This document shows positions 1 to 9,400 of a stretch of DNA of 34,554 nucleotides, in pieces. Source of the stretch: DATGZX01 sp035296965 (GTDB lineage: Bacteria; Planctomycetota; Planctomycetia; Gemmatales; Gemmataceae). The notes under the pieces were generated by a model that was not told the DNA's origin, did no database searches, and saw only the letters and a program-made list of their open reading frames with translations. Each line of letters opens with the position of its first letter. Positions within the stretch are counted from its first letter, which is position 1. The stretch covers positions 1-34,554 of the forward strand of contig DATGZX010000277.1 in NCBI GenBank assembly GCA_035296965.1. Reading direction: 5' to 3'. The position numbers were made by a program, and so were the translations under genes.

Positions 1-484
1 TACCGCCGCCCAAGCCGCCGCCCAAGCCGCCGCCAAAACCGCCGCCGCCGAAACCACCAAGACCGCCGCTGATACCGCCGCTGATACCACCAATACCGCC
101 GCTGATACCGCCGCTGATACCGCCAATACCGCCACCAATACCGCCACTAATGCCGCCGCCACCAATGCCGCCGCCTATGCTGCTGCCACCGCCGCCCGTA
201 CCGATGTAACCAGTGGACTGAATTTGAATGGGTGTCAAAAACATGCGGTCAGGCCTGGAGGTTGCAGCACCCGCAAGGCTGCCGCCGCTCGTGCCCCCGC
301 TCAGGCCGCCGCCACCGCTCAAGCCACCGCTCAAGCCGCCACCGCCGCTCAGGCCACCGCCGCCGCTCAGGCCACCACCGCCTCGGATGCCTTGAGCCTC
401 GGAGGCGCCTGTATCAACGAGGAACCAGCCGAGGGCTAATCCGAGAACGAAGATTGCATGAAATCGCCGCGGCAGTTGATCCAT
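1..484 (-). CDS. Secreted glycine-rich repeat protein, 3' end outside window
   Basis: An ATG at 484 opens a minus-strand frame that stays open for 161 codons to the left edge, so the C-terminus is missing. The protein starts MDQLPRRFHAIFVLGLALGW and then has a predicted signal-peptide cleavage region ending near SEAQG. After that it is nearly all low complexity: first GGGGLSGG-type repeats, then a short ordinary stretch (TSRPDRMFLTPIQIQS), then GGIGG/SGGISGG/GGFGGG repeats. Codons in the repeats vary (GGC/GGT, ATC/ATT), so the repeat is held at the protein level. A weak Shine-Dalgarno (CAGGG) lies about 9 bases upstream. Such Gly-rich exported proteins are common in planctomycetes; the function is unknown. 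Confidence is high that it is coding, low for any role. Confidence 0.75.
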   Translation of the reverse strand, partial: MDQLPRRFHAIFVLGLALGWFLVDTGASEAQGIRGGGGLSGGGGLSGGGGLSGGLSGGGGLSGGTSGGSLAGAATSRPDRMFLTPIQIQSTGYIGTGGGGSSIGGGIGGGGISGGIGGGIGGISGGISGGIGGISGGISGGLGGFGGGGFGGGLGGGLGGG

Positions 485-846
485 AATCACACCCTGGAAT
501 ATAGAAGATATGGCAGAATCCTCGTACCCCCCACAGGCGGTCGCCATCGACCACTGGGCATCAGCCCTGCGTCCCGTTGGGCAGGCACGACGGCAGTTGA
601 TGTGGCCCAAGTATAATCGAACCGGACAGCATTGCAAGAACCAATCAGCGACTTTTCCGGCAGCGCCGAGGTTCCTTGTCGGAACGATCCTTAGCTGGAA
701 ACTTGCGCGCCCGTTCGAGATTACTCGGCAAAATGAGCACCCCGTTCAAGAGATAGGGCAACGAAGCTCGCTTCGACGAAATCTCGCGATTCTTGTGTTC
801 ATGTCCATAACTTACACGCGCATAATATGTTGCGCCATTTTGCCGC
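485..846. other. Intergenic region, no gene recognised
   Basis: This stretch separates the Gly-rich protein gene, which reads left, from the end of the S9 peptidase gene. Open frames on both strands here match nothing I recognise and have no good ribosome binding sites. It should hold the promoter of the Gly-rich gene and the terminator of the peptidase gene, but I see no clear hairpin with a T-tract. Confidence 0.4.
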
Positions 847-2910
847 CTACTTACTTGTTCCGTTATCTCCTGGTTTCCTGTCACCTAGGTGGCGATCGAA
901 CCACTCCAGGCTGCGCGTGAAAATATCGCGGCGATGCTTGGCCTGAGCGATCCCGTGCCCCTCGTTGGGATAGATGACCAGTCGCGTTGGAACTCCAAGC
1001 GTTTTGAGGGCATGCCAGAATTCGTAGGATTGCGGCACCGGACATTCGACATCGCGGTCGCCAACGAGTATCAAGGTTGGGGTCTTGACGCGCTTGATGA
1101 AGGTGAGCGGCGAGCTTCGGGCATAGATGGCGGGGTCGTCATACACCGATGCGCCGAAGTAGGGGATCATCCATTGATCGATCCCGTTCTCTCCATAATA
1201 GCTTTGCCAATTGGCGATGCCGGCTCCGGCGACGGCTGCCCGAAAACGGTTCGTTTGCGTGACCGCCCACATGGTCATGTAGCCGCCGTAGCTCCAGCCG
1301 CCGATTCCCAGGCGGTCGTTGTCGACAGGGTACGATTTCACGACCTGATCGACCCCGCGAAGGATGTCGCGCAGGTCTCCGTGACCCAGGTCTTTGACGT
1401 TCGCACGGGTAAAGGCTTCGCCCTGCCCATAGCTGCCTCGAGGATTGGGGTAAAAGACAAAATAACCCTGGTGCGCGAGGATCGGGGAATCGAGAAACGT
1501 GGCAGGCCAGGTCGGTCGCCTCGCGTAAGCGGGGCCGCCGTGTACCGAGACCACCATGGGGTAGTGCAGCTGCCGATCGTAGTTCTCAGGGCAGACCAGC
1601 CAACCCTGGGCGTCGAAACCATCGCTGCTCCAATGAATGCTCTTGGCCTCTCCCCAGGCGGGGCGGGCTTGGTCGTTGCCATGCGTAACTTGGTTCCACG
1701 CTCCGATCGGCCCTGCCCATACCTCGGGCGGGCGCTGGAAGCTCTGGCGGACCAGTGCGCAGAGCTTGCCATCGCTGGATAACGAAACGTTGAAGGCCCC
1801 GTCCTCCCCCGTGATGGTCTCGGGCCCGACCCAGAGCGATTCGCTGCGTTCCGTTGCAGCATCGAGTTTGGCAATGCCGCTGGAGCCATCCACGTACTCG
1901 GTAAACAGCATTTGATTCCCGGCGGACAACCAGGTAAGCCAACTCACCGAGGCCTTGCGACCCGCGGTCAGGTTGCGGGGTGGGCCGCCAGTCGCGGGAA
2001 TCGTGAAGATGTCGCCGCCAATCACCCCTTCATCGCTCATCAGGCCGCCGATGAAGGCGATGCTTGTGCCGTCCGGCGACCAGCGCGGCACGGCGATCTG
2101 CATGGCCGGCTTCAAGATCGACTTCGTCCGGCCCGATGCCACCGCAAGCGTGTACAGCTGGGCGATGTACCAGTTATTGTCACCGGAGCCATGGGCCGCG
2201 ATCGCAGCGAGTGTCTTGCCGTCCGGTGACCAATCGAACTCGTAAACATAAAGGTCCGGCGGAGAGAGCAGGCGTACGTTTCCTGTAGCCGTCTCGACCA
2301 TGGCCAACCGCTGCTCGTAATTCGATTCGCCGATGACCCCGGAGTCCGGTGCGGCCGCCTGCGTGGGCCCGAGCGCGCGTGGTGCGTTCTCAGTAAAAAG
2401 AAATGCGAGCCGACTTGCATCGGGCGACCAGCGCGGCTGCGCGAGGACGCCAGTCAGGCTGGTGAGCTTGCCCGGCACCCCGCCCGCGGAGTCAGCGGCG
2501 TAGATTTGCAATTGACCGCTTTTGTCCGCATCGGAGAGAAAGGCGAGCCGTCCGCCGTCGGGCGACCAGGCGAGGCCTTGCTCGCGCGGGTGTGCGGAAG
2601 CGCCTCCGGCGCTGATGCGCCGCGGCGCGGCCGCGGGAGAACCGACATCGGCCATGTAAATCGCCGAGTGGCCTGGAGCCGCTCCCTGATTGGGAGCAAA
2701 CTCCACCCAGGCCATCCGCTTGCCCTTGGGCGAAATGGCAACTTCCTGAAAACGGTGCACCGTGGCGAGCGCGTCCATCACCTGCCCGATGGAACGCCTT
2801 GCATCAGAGCGGTCTCCGCCAAAAGCGGGCAACGCATGGAGAAGGACTAGCACCAGCGCTACCCAAACATGGCACGGCCTGCCGCGTGCGCAAGAACCAC
2901 AGGGATGCAT
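847..2910 (-). CDS. S9 family prolyl oligopeptidase-type serine peptidase, exported
   Basis: The 687-residue protein hydrolyses peptides by a serine mechanism; S9C/acylaminoacyl-peptidase-like members usually trim short peptides. The N-terminus has a hydrophobic signal peptide (VWVALVLVLLHALPAFGG). Residues about 40-400 form a WD40/TolB-like propeller with repeated 'WSPDG' blades. The C-terminal alpha/beta hydrolase carries the triad: Ser540 in GGWSYGGYM, Asp620 in VGDRDVE, His652 in NEGHGIA. I chose the ATG at 2910 because GGAG lies 8 bases upstream; a GTG at 2934 would add 8 residues but overlaps that site. It is followed upstream, 69 bases away and on the same strand, by another exported hydrolase. 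Length and motifs are complete. Confidence 0.93.
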   Translation of the reverse strand: MHPCGSCARGRPCHVWVALVLVLLHALPAFGGDRSDARRSIGQVMDALATVHRFQEVAISPKGKRMAWVEFAPNQGAAPGHSAIYMADVGSPAAAPRRISAGGASAHPREQGLAWSPDGGRLAFLSDADKSGQLQIYAADSAGGVPGKLTSLTGVLAQPRWSPDASRLAFLFTENAPRALGPTQAAAPDSGVIGESNYEQRLAMVETATGNVRLLSPPDLYVYEFDWSPDGKTLAAIAAHGSGDNNWYIAQLYTLAVASGRTKSILKPAMQIAVPRWSPDGTSIAFIGGLMSDEGVIGGDIFTIPATGGPPRNLTAGRKASVSWLTWLSAGNQMLFTEYVDGSSGIAKLDAATERSESLWVGPETITGEDGAFNVSLSSDGKLCALVRQSFQRPPEVWAGPIGAWNQVTHGNDQARPAWGEAKSIHWSSDGFDAQGWLVCPENYDRQLHYPMVVSVHGGPAYARRPTWPATFLDSPILAHQGYFVFYPNPRGSYGQGEAFTRANVKDLGHGDLRDILRGVDQVVKSYPVDNDRLGIGGWSYGGYMTMWAVTQTNRFRAAVAGAGIANWQSYYGENGIDQWMIPYFGASVYDDPAIYARSSPLTFIKRVKTPTLILVGDRDVECPVPQSYEFWHALKTLGVPTRLVIYPNEGHGIAQAKHRRDIFTRSLEWFDRHLGDRKPGDNGTSK

Positions 2911-2979
2911 GAAAGCGTCTCCGCCAGGTCGCACAGATCGTCAGCTTGCTTCACATTTTAAAGGGCGGCCGACCACGAA

Positions 2980-5418
2980 TCACTGCGCTGGCACAAAAAA
3001 GAGCGGACGCACCTTGACCTCGAGAGGCAGAATAGCCGGGTCGCTGACCACGTGCAACGGCAGGTACTGACCTTTGGACCAGAGTGCCATCTGGTCGTTA
3101 TACAGAGGGCTGGAGGGATCTTCGCTTTGACCGCCGGGGAAGACGCCGATGCTGCTGCGCGGGCTGCCCAGATCGACGATCATCCTCCAGGACGCGCCGC
3201 CGCCGACCGTGCCGATGTTGCTGCCCGGATTGACGGTGAAGTCGGTGCCGGGTACGGGGCCGCCGCTCCGAGCCAGCTCCTTCTGCCCCAGCAAGGAGGA
3301 AATCTCCAGCCGGTTGATGTGTTTCCAGCGCCAGCGCTCCATGTCGTTGCCGAATTGCTTCTTCAGGGTCGCCACCGCCTCGCTGAACGAGCGCACAAGG
3401 ATCGCATCGCGATCCTCATGTTCGGGGGTGGTTAGGTCATCAAACCAGGGAGATTTCGGCTGCTCGCGGGTCAAATACTCGAAAAGCTCCACGACCGGCT
3501 CGCGGCGGTTACTGCCGTTGAAACCCCAGCCTCCGTTCTTGGGTTCGATGCCATAGTGTGCCCACTTGTTTTTCCAGACCGCGTCGCGATAGCACTCGAA
3601 CCAGCGCAACCAGATGGCAGGTCCCAGCGCTTCGGGCTCGGCGACATAGTTCCACTGGGTCAAGGCATTCATCGCCGCGCGCACGGAATCGTCCTGAATG
3701 GGCGACTTGCGCAAGGCCGCCAGCAGGACCGGCACAAAGCGCTCCGCTGCCTTGTCGTAGGCATCGTTTTGAATGACGGCCATCGACTCGAAGGTCAAGT
3801 TCTTGGCAGAGCCGAGCATATCGTGAATGCGGCGGATGCGGTAATTGGGATCCCACATCCAGCCGAGATAGTGCGGGTAACCGAGGGGAGCCGGCCGATT
3901 GTTCGCGGAGGCGACGAAGTGGCGGGCTGGGTTGATTTCCAGTGGCAGTTCGTCGCGCGGGATCCAGCCTTTCCAATCGTTGACGCCGCTGGCGCCGTCC
4001 AGGGGGAGCCGGCCCTGGCCGGCGAGCCGAAGGGGAAGCCGGCCGCAGGGGTGCATGGCGATGTTGCCCTCGATGTCGGCGTAGCAAATATTCAGCGCCG
4101 GCACTTCCAGCTTATCCAGGGCCTGCAAGAATTCCTTGAGACTGGTGGCTCGGCCCATGCGCCAGATCGATTCGTACTCCGGTGTCGGCCCCAGCCCGGT
4201 CCATTGCATGGCGATCGTTCGACCCTCCCGGCTAATGATCGGCCCATGCACAGTCGTTTCAATCGTGAGCGTGTGCGCCTGCTCGCCGCGCACAGGAATG
4301 GTTTCCGTCCGGCGTTCGATCTTCTTCCACGCGCCAGCATGTTTGTACGAGAGCGGATCGTTCGGGTGGATCGTTTCCACAAAGTAATCGACGGCGTCCG
4401 CCTGCATGTTGGTGATGCCCCAGGCGTGATGGTCGGTATGTCCGATGATCACGGCCGGCCCGCCCGGAAAGGTCACGCCCGCGAGATTCTTACCATCCAC
4501 GCAGAAGTGACACACATACCAGATGGCGGGCAGTCGAAAACCAAGGTGTGGATCGTTACAGAGCATCGGCTTGCGCGAAGCCGTCTTGGTGCCGTCGACC
4601 GCCCAGTTGTTGCTGCCGAAGCAGCCCGCCTCGCCGAGCCACCTGTTCCAGTGCAAGGACTCGAGCGCGGCCGCGTAGGCGGGGGCAGCCCCGGGGATCG
4701 GCTCTAGCACCGCTCGCGAAATCTTGGCTCGGTCCGACTGGGCCGCCACGGTGGGGACTTCATAGGGCCGCTCGAGCGGCCAAAGTTGTTCGAAGGTGGC
4801 TGGGCCCAACTTCTCCGCGACGATGCCGAACCACAAGTCGTCATCGGTCCCCGATTGGTCCCAGGCCATGTATTTGCTGAAGACCAGGCTATCGACTGGT
4901 GTCCATGGGGCTGGCTTGTAGCCCAGGGCCTTGAAGGCAAGCGGCAGGGCTTCGTCGCGAAGCTGGGCGATCTTTTGATTGACGCCGTCGGCATACGCCT
5001 CCAACTCCGCGCGCAGCTCGGCCGGCAGCTTTCCGGAGTTCCAGAGCGCCTCGCAGCCGCGACGGATACCCAGGCGACGCATCAGGATGTCTTCGGAAAG
5101 CGCCTCTTTGCCACGGATCTCGGCCATCGTGCCCGACGCCTGGCGCCGGAACAGGTCCATCTGCCCGAGGCGGTCGGTGGCATGCAGGTAGCCCAGCGTC
5201 CGTGCCGCATCGGTCCATGAATGTGCATAGACGTGGGGGATGCCGTGGCCGTCGAGCCAGACCTCGACCTTCGCAGTCAGGCCGCGTAGAGGCCTGCCTT
5301 GGATTTTATCCGCCAGCAGAGGATGCGCTCCCACCGCCATGATGATGCCGGCCAGCGCGAGCGCCCTCCGTGCAAGTCTGCGCGCCACTGCTTTGGCTGC
5401 ATGCCTTTCCGTGTTCAT
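2980..5418 (-). CDS. Penicillin acylase family protein (S45 Ntn hydrolase), exported
   Basis: An 812-residue precursor of the penicillin/acyl-homoserine-lactone acylase family, which cleaves amide bonds after self-processing into alpha and beta chains. The signal peptide is the basic-hydrophobic start (RRLARRALALAGIIMAVG). The alpha-chain part includes HGIPHVYAHSW and the 'LGYLHATDRLGQMD' block. The predicted autocatalytic site is Gly-Ser269 in CFGSNNWAVDG; Ser269 would become the N-terminal nucleophile of the beta chain. The NNRPAP and HINRLE blocks later in the chain also fit the family. The ATG at 5418 is preceded by TTGGAG at 8 bases; a TTG 15 bases further up is less likely. Substrate cannot be told from sequence. 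It is probably co-transcribed with the S9 peptidase. Confidence 0.92.
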   Translation of the reverse strand: MNTERHAAKAVARRLARRALALAGIIMAVGAHPLLADKIQGRPLRGLTAKVEVWLDGHGIPHVYAHSWTDAARTLGYLHATDRLGQMDLFRRQASGTMAEIRGKEALSEDILMRRLGIRRGCEALWNSGKLPAELRAELEAYADGVNQKIAQLRDEALPLAFKALGYKPAPWTPVDSLVFSKYMAWDQSGTDDDLWFGIVAEKLGPATFEQLWPLERPYEVPTVAAQSDRAKISRAVLEPIPGAAPAYAAALESLHWNRWLGEAGCFGSNNWAVDGTKTASRKPMLCNDPHLGFRLPAIWYVCHFCVDGKNLAGVTFPGGPAVIIGHTDHHAWGITNMQADAVDYFVETIHPNDPLSYKHAGAWKKIERRTETIPVRGEQAHTLTIETTVHGPIISREGRTIAMQWTGLGPTPEYESIWRMGRATSLKEFLQALDKLEVPALNICYADIEGNIAMHPCGRLPLRLAGQGRLPLDGASGVNDWKGWIPRDELPLEINPARHFVASANNRPAPLGYPHYLGWMWDPNYRIRRIHDMLGSAKNLTFESMAVIQNDAYDKAAERFVPVLLAALRKSPIQDDSVRAAMNALTQWNYVAEPEALGPAIWLRWFECYRDAVWKNKWAHYGIEPKNGGWGFNGSNRREPVVELFEYLTREQPKSPWFDDLTTPEHEDRDAILVRSFSEAVATLKKQFGNDMERWRWKHINRLEISSLLGQKELARSGGPVPGTDFTVNPGSNIGTVGGGASWRMIVDLGSPRSSIGVFPGGQSEDPSSPLYNDQMALWSKGQYLPLHVVSDPAILPLEVKVRPLFFVPAQ

Positions 5419-5627
5419 CGCCGAGTTCTCCAAATCCTTGCTGCGAGGGCGAATTGCCTTGGCTCGCTTCGGAGCAAGAATGGCTCGCGGGCAAACCCTT
5501 CAACGACTTAGCTGTCTCCGTGTAGCTGACCGCTGCCCTTCTGCTCAAGTGCTTGCGAATCGCCTAACAATGAAACGAGGACATTCACGGCGTGACCGTC
5601 TTTGTCAGTAAGGCTTGCACCTCTTGT

Positions 5628-5936
5628 TCAGGCGGCATAAAGCACGCGTCGGCTTGAATGAATCGATTTCAAGAAATACGGATTGGTCACCGCGGGTGTT
5701 TCCACCAGATCCACTTTTCGGCCAAAGAGTTCTGCCAGGGCAAACCACAATCCGAAGTAAGCTTGGGAATGAGCCGTGGGAGGAAGGGGCAGGAAATCGA
5801 CGAGAAAATCCACGTCGCTTGATTGCGGATTAAAGGCGTCCTCGGCGGCCGAGCCGAACAACTCCAGTGTTTTCACATGATGGCATCGGCACAACTCCGT
5901 CAGTTCCGCCAGACGATTCTCGATGAGTTCCGTCAT
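5628..5936 (-). CDS. Minimal nucleotidyltransferase (MNT/MntA-like)
   Basis: A 102-residue protein of the minimal nucleotidyltransferase fold. It has the signature LFGSAAEDA (Gly28-Ser29) followed by SDVDFLVDF with metal-binding Asp41 and Asp43, and a later acidic position in GRKVDLVE. MNT proteins often neutralise a HEPN ribonuclease toxin by nucleotidylating it. No HEPN gene lies next to it: the flanks are a penicillin-acylase gene and the decayed DGR accessory stump. It may be an orphan or pair elsewhere. The ATG at 5936 has AAGG 6 bases upstream and gives the usual family start (MTELIENRL); a TTG at 5963 would add nine residues. Confidence 0.8.
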   Translation of the reverse strand: MTELIENRLAELTELCRCHHVKTLELFGSAAEDAFNPQSSDVDFLVDFLPLPPTAHSQAYFGLWFALAELFGRKVDLVETPAVTNPYFLKSIHSSRRVLYAA

Positions 5937-5963
5937 GGTCGGCCTTTTCCCCCAAGCCATCAA

Positions 5964-6286
5964 GTCTCATTTTCTATTGTACGCGCAGGATGCAATTGCC
6001 GTAACTCTCGACCTTGAGGCACTGCAAGTCTTTGGCAAGCCCGATTGGGAAGCGCAGGATTTCGAGCATCGGATTCACCTATCCCAGCAACGGGCGAGCG
6101 TTGCCGAGTGTACTTGAAACAAAAGCGGCGGCAAAGCGCCGCACTCCAAAAGTGACTTCTTTGGACTGCGGCGCTTTGCCGCCGCTTTTGTTTTTCCAGC
6201 ACCTTGTGGCTACGCAAGAACCCATTCAGCTCCGCCTCGGCTTGTTCGGGATTCTGAATGGGAACGGTGAAGAAGCGAAATGCCAT
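5964..6286 (-). pseudogene. Truncated DGR-associated HRDC-type accessory ORF
   Basis: The ATG at 6286 begins MAFRFFTVPIQNPEQAEAEL and continues NGFLRSHKVLEKQ. From memory this matches the N-terminus of the small HRDC-containing ORF often found between target gene and reverse transcriptase in diversity-generating retroelements (typical form: FRFFxVPxxDxxxAEAELNxFLxxHxV). After about 34 codons the frame runs into the palindrome at 6117-6193 and loses similarity; only a weak 'GIGES' echo of the HRDC tail may follow. The frame ends near 5960 at the start of the MNT gene. It lies directly downstream of the DGR-type target gene on the same strand. No reverse transcriptase follows. I infer a decayed DGR cassette; the assignment should be confirmed by profile search. 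Confidence 0.6.
6117..6193. repeat. 34-bp inverted repeat (AT-tailed GC-rich palindrome)
   Basis: Arms 6117-6150 and 6160-6193 are reverse complements over 34 bases with one mismatch and a 9-base loop. The core is GGCGGCAAAGCGCCGCA flanked by AAAACAAAAG. It sits inside the DGR accessory ORF stump and cuts its reading frame, so it looks like an inserted dispersed palindrome. It could also act as a bidirectional terminator because A/T runs flank the stem. Confidence 0.8.
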
Positions 6287-6326
6287 ATATGTTCACTTGT
6301 ACACATTGCAAGCTTCAATTTTTCGC

Positions 6327-6343
6327 CAGGGGCTTCGCCCCTG
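6327..6343. promoter_or_regulatory. Hairpin downstream of DGR variable region
   Basis: A perfect 7-bp stem with a 3-base loop, CAGGGGC-GAA-GCCCCTG on the minus strand. It lies 117 bases after the stop codon of the DGR-type target gene and before the accessory ORF stump. Known DGRs (for example the Bordetella phage element) need a GC-rich hairpin or cruciform just after the variable region for homing; that hairpin has a similar stem and GAAA loop. Here the distance from the variable region is larger than in the phage, so the role is an inference. There is no T-tract, which argues against an intrinsic terminator. Confidence 0.45.
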
Positions 6344-6459
6344 ACATTCCACCGCCCGACCCTATGGAGCCTTCCACTCCGGCACGACGGGGTTCCGGCT
6401 GCGCTCGTCCCTCGCTCCGCCTCCACCCCGTCGGCCTGCGCTCCAGGCTCCGCTCGTGC

Positions 6460-9400
6460 TTAGTTGCTGCTTGCCTCGACAGGAACTCGGGCAAGGCGGA
6501 AACCGAGGCTGTAGCTCCGGAAGACCGGCGGGCTCCTGAAGCGGGACGCCGCGCGGCAGACCCCGGCGTCGAAGAACCAGCTGCCGCCCCGGCACACCCG
6601 GCCCGAGGCCCTATCGACCAACCCGCCACGGTCATCCTCTTTGCCGCCAAGCTTATCGTTGTATCTGTCCTGCGTCCATTGCCACACATTGCCATGCATG
6701 TCGAACAGCCCCAGATCGTTCGGCTTCAACATCCCGCCAGGATGTGCCTGCCCCAACGAATTGCCACCAAACCACCCGTACCTCTCCAGCAATTCCGCCG
6801 GCTCCCCAAAGCTGTAACCTACCGTCGATCCCGCGCGACAGGCATATTCCCATTCAACCTCCGTCGGCAGACGGTAGCCCTGCAGTCCCAGATAACCCGC
6901 CTTGATCTTCATCTGATTGCCGTACATGTAGTACTGATTGGCTCTATCGGGAAACACCAGTGCTGCCGCCAGCAATGGTCTCGGTCCCAAGGGCGACGCC
7001 AATAGACCCACTGTGCTCGCGGCCAATGCCGGCACCGCCCCCTGTTTGATCTCGTAGCACCACTGCGCTTCAGCAATCCCCTCGCGCTGGCTCAGCCAAT
7101 TACAATACGCCGCCGCGTCATACCACGACACCTCAATCGCCGGGCATTCCTTCGTGGGCGCAAACTGCCCGGTAGGTTTGTATTCCGCGCGAAAGCGCTG
7201 AAACTGCTCCACGGTCACATCCTCCGACGAGATGGCAAAGTCATGACCCATTGGCTGGCGGTGTCGCTCCTCGCCCTCCCCCATCCAGAACACGCCCTCG
7301 CGCGGCTTCGGAATGAGCACCATCGTCTGGCCCTGACCGTTGACAGACCAGCCGCGCTTCACTCCGGGCGCTGACGCGACCCGGCTCGCTGCGTCGATCT
7401 CCTTGATCTTCTCCTCGGCCTGCCACTTCTTCAATAGCCACCGCGCGGCGCCGTGGATGCCGGGATCGGGATCGTTCCGATACAGATCCAGCATGCGTGG
7501 CAGCAGGTTCTGCCGTTCCACCAGCGGGAGTCGGTCCAGCCCATATTCTCCCAGGCACAACAGCAGCGCCCGACGCATGCTGGTGTCCTTCTCCTCATCC
7601 AGCCGCGCCAGCAACAGCCTGGCATCCACCCCGCCTGGGCCTAAACGCTCGATCAGGAAGCTGCGCAGCGTCGGATCAGGGCTGTGCTTCAAGAGCGGCC
7701 AGACCTGCGTACCGCGGTCCAGCATCAGCAAACCCACGCCGATGTTCGCTTGCTGCTTCGTCAGCTCAAGCTTTTTCTCTGCCAGGGCATCCGGGGCGCT
7801 TTCTTCGGCCAGCCGCTTTTCCAAGCGCGCATAGGCTTCCGGGACATCGGCAGCATAGTTACCATAGATGTTGGCAATCAGGCGGCGCTCCGCGGGGCTG
7901 CGTTTCTCGTCTTCGAGGAAAACGGCCAGCGGCGGCAGCAGCGCTTTCCGCACCGGCTTGAGCAAGTCGGCCCAGCGGGCGATTGCAAATGGCTCCTGCG
8001 CGGCCAGCTTGCCCGCCACCTCGTCACGAGCCTTGTCCCAGCGCGGATCGTCCGGGGCAACCGCCGCCAGCGCACAGGCCGCGCGGAAGCGCTGGTCCAG
8101 GGCCTCCTTCGGATTCTCCAGCAATTCCCATAATCCGTCGGTCAGATTCTGCCTGTGTTCGAGCAGCGCCTGCCGAATGACCAGGACTTCCTCGGGGTCG
8201 CCCTGCAGCAGCCGGCCTCGCAGGTACTTCACCTGGTCGGGATCCACTGGTAAGAGAGCAAGACTGGCATGCAATTGCCGGCGTTCGTTGCCCTCACGCT
8301 CCGCTTCTGCAACCAGCAGCGGAGCGGCCCAGCGGCGGTAAGGCACGAGACCGTGAATGATATCGGGCACGTCGGCCGTCTTGGCAGTAAGCAGGTTTCC
8401 CACGCGGGCACGTGCTTCCAGGGCGCCGTAAGTCCACCAGCCGGCGAAGGTCAGCACGACCAAAGCCAAGACAAGCAGGCCGCCGCGCACGGCATGGTAG
8501 GGCCCAGCCCGGCGCATCATACGCCGTTGCGGCGGCGTCCAGTCGCGTTTGCGGGTGTAGAGCCGTATGTTGGCCCATTCCCACCACGCCGGCAGGTGGC
8601 GATTCTCCGGCTTGCTGTTCCACGCGGCGGCTCGCTCAGCCAGCCGCAGTTCCGCCCGGCCACGGCGCGTTTCCTTTTGCTTGCGCGTCAACCATTCTCG
8701 CAACGAGTGAACCAGATAGTCGTGGGTGAGTTGGTAGTAACGCAAGGATGAAGGATGAGGGATGAAGGATGAATCGGCAGGCTTCTCTGACTCATCCTTC
8801 ATCCTTCCGCCTTCATCCTTTCCCTCGGGGTCGGTCGGCGTGATGAGGCGGATTTCGCTATCAAGAATGCGGATCAGTTCGTCAAAGTCCCGTGGGCGGT
8901 TGGTGTAGCCCGACGCATCGAGCAGTTCGCCATACGACCGCATGAGGCCCTTGATGTCAGTGCCGGATTCGGGGAGCAGTGCTTTCAAAACTCCCCTTGC
9001 CGCTTTTTGATGATAACGATGTTCCGGGGGAGCAGTGTTCGCACTGAACGTCTCTTCAAGAAATGTGACGCCGACGCCCTGTGTTCCGCCGACTTCTCTG
9101 AGCGTGGCGGGTGTCCACGGCCTTCCTTTCATCATCTCGGCAAACAAGGCCAGCCGGAGGCAAATGACTTTGTTTTCCTGGGCCAAGCCAGACACGGCCT
9201 GTTCAAGAAACTGTTTCTGGGCCTTGCTGGTTTCGCTTGGATTTTCAGGCAGTACGCCGAAGGCCCGCCCAAACGCCGCCAGCACTTTTTCTGCATGGCG
9301 AAGAGGAAACAAGTCGACCAACGCTGAGTTCTGCCCTTCGAGTAGCCGAATCTCCAGTTCTAGTAGAAAGCGGCTGACGGACAACCAAAAGTCATCACGC

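Noticed and set aside
1..420. Regular GCCGCC-type repeats resembling a tandem or CRISPR-like array
   Set aside because: Units are irregular, have no spacers, and are explained by Gly-rich coding sequence on the minus strand.
889..1782. 297-codon plus-strand open frame inside the S9 peptidase gene
   Set aside because: It is a shadow of a clear peptidase with a full catalytic triad on the other strand. The same holds for the long plus-strand frames over the penicillin acylase, FtsK-type, thrS and rtcA genes.
7190..7340. Reading the C-terminal FGE domain as an active formylglycine-generating enzyme
   Set aside because: Fusion to kinase and STAND domains and the variable RGGSW-LGFRLA block fit the ligand-binding, lectin-like use of this fold better than sulfatase activation.
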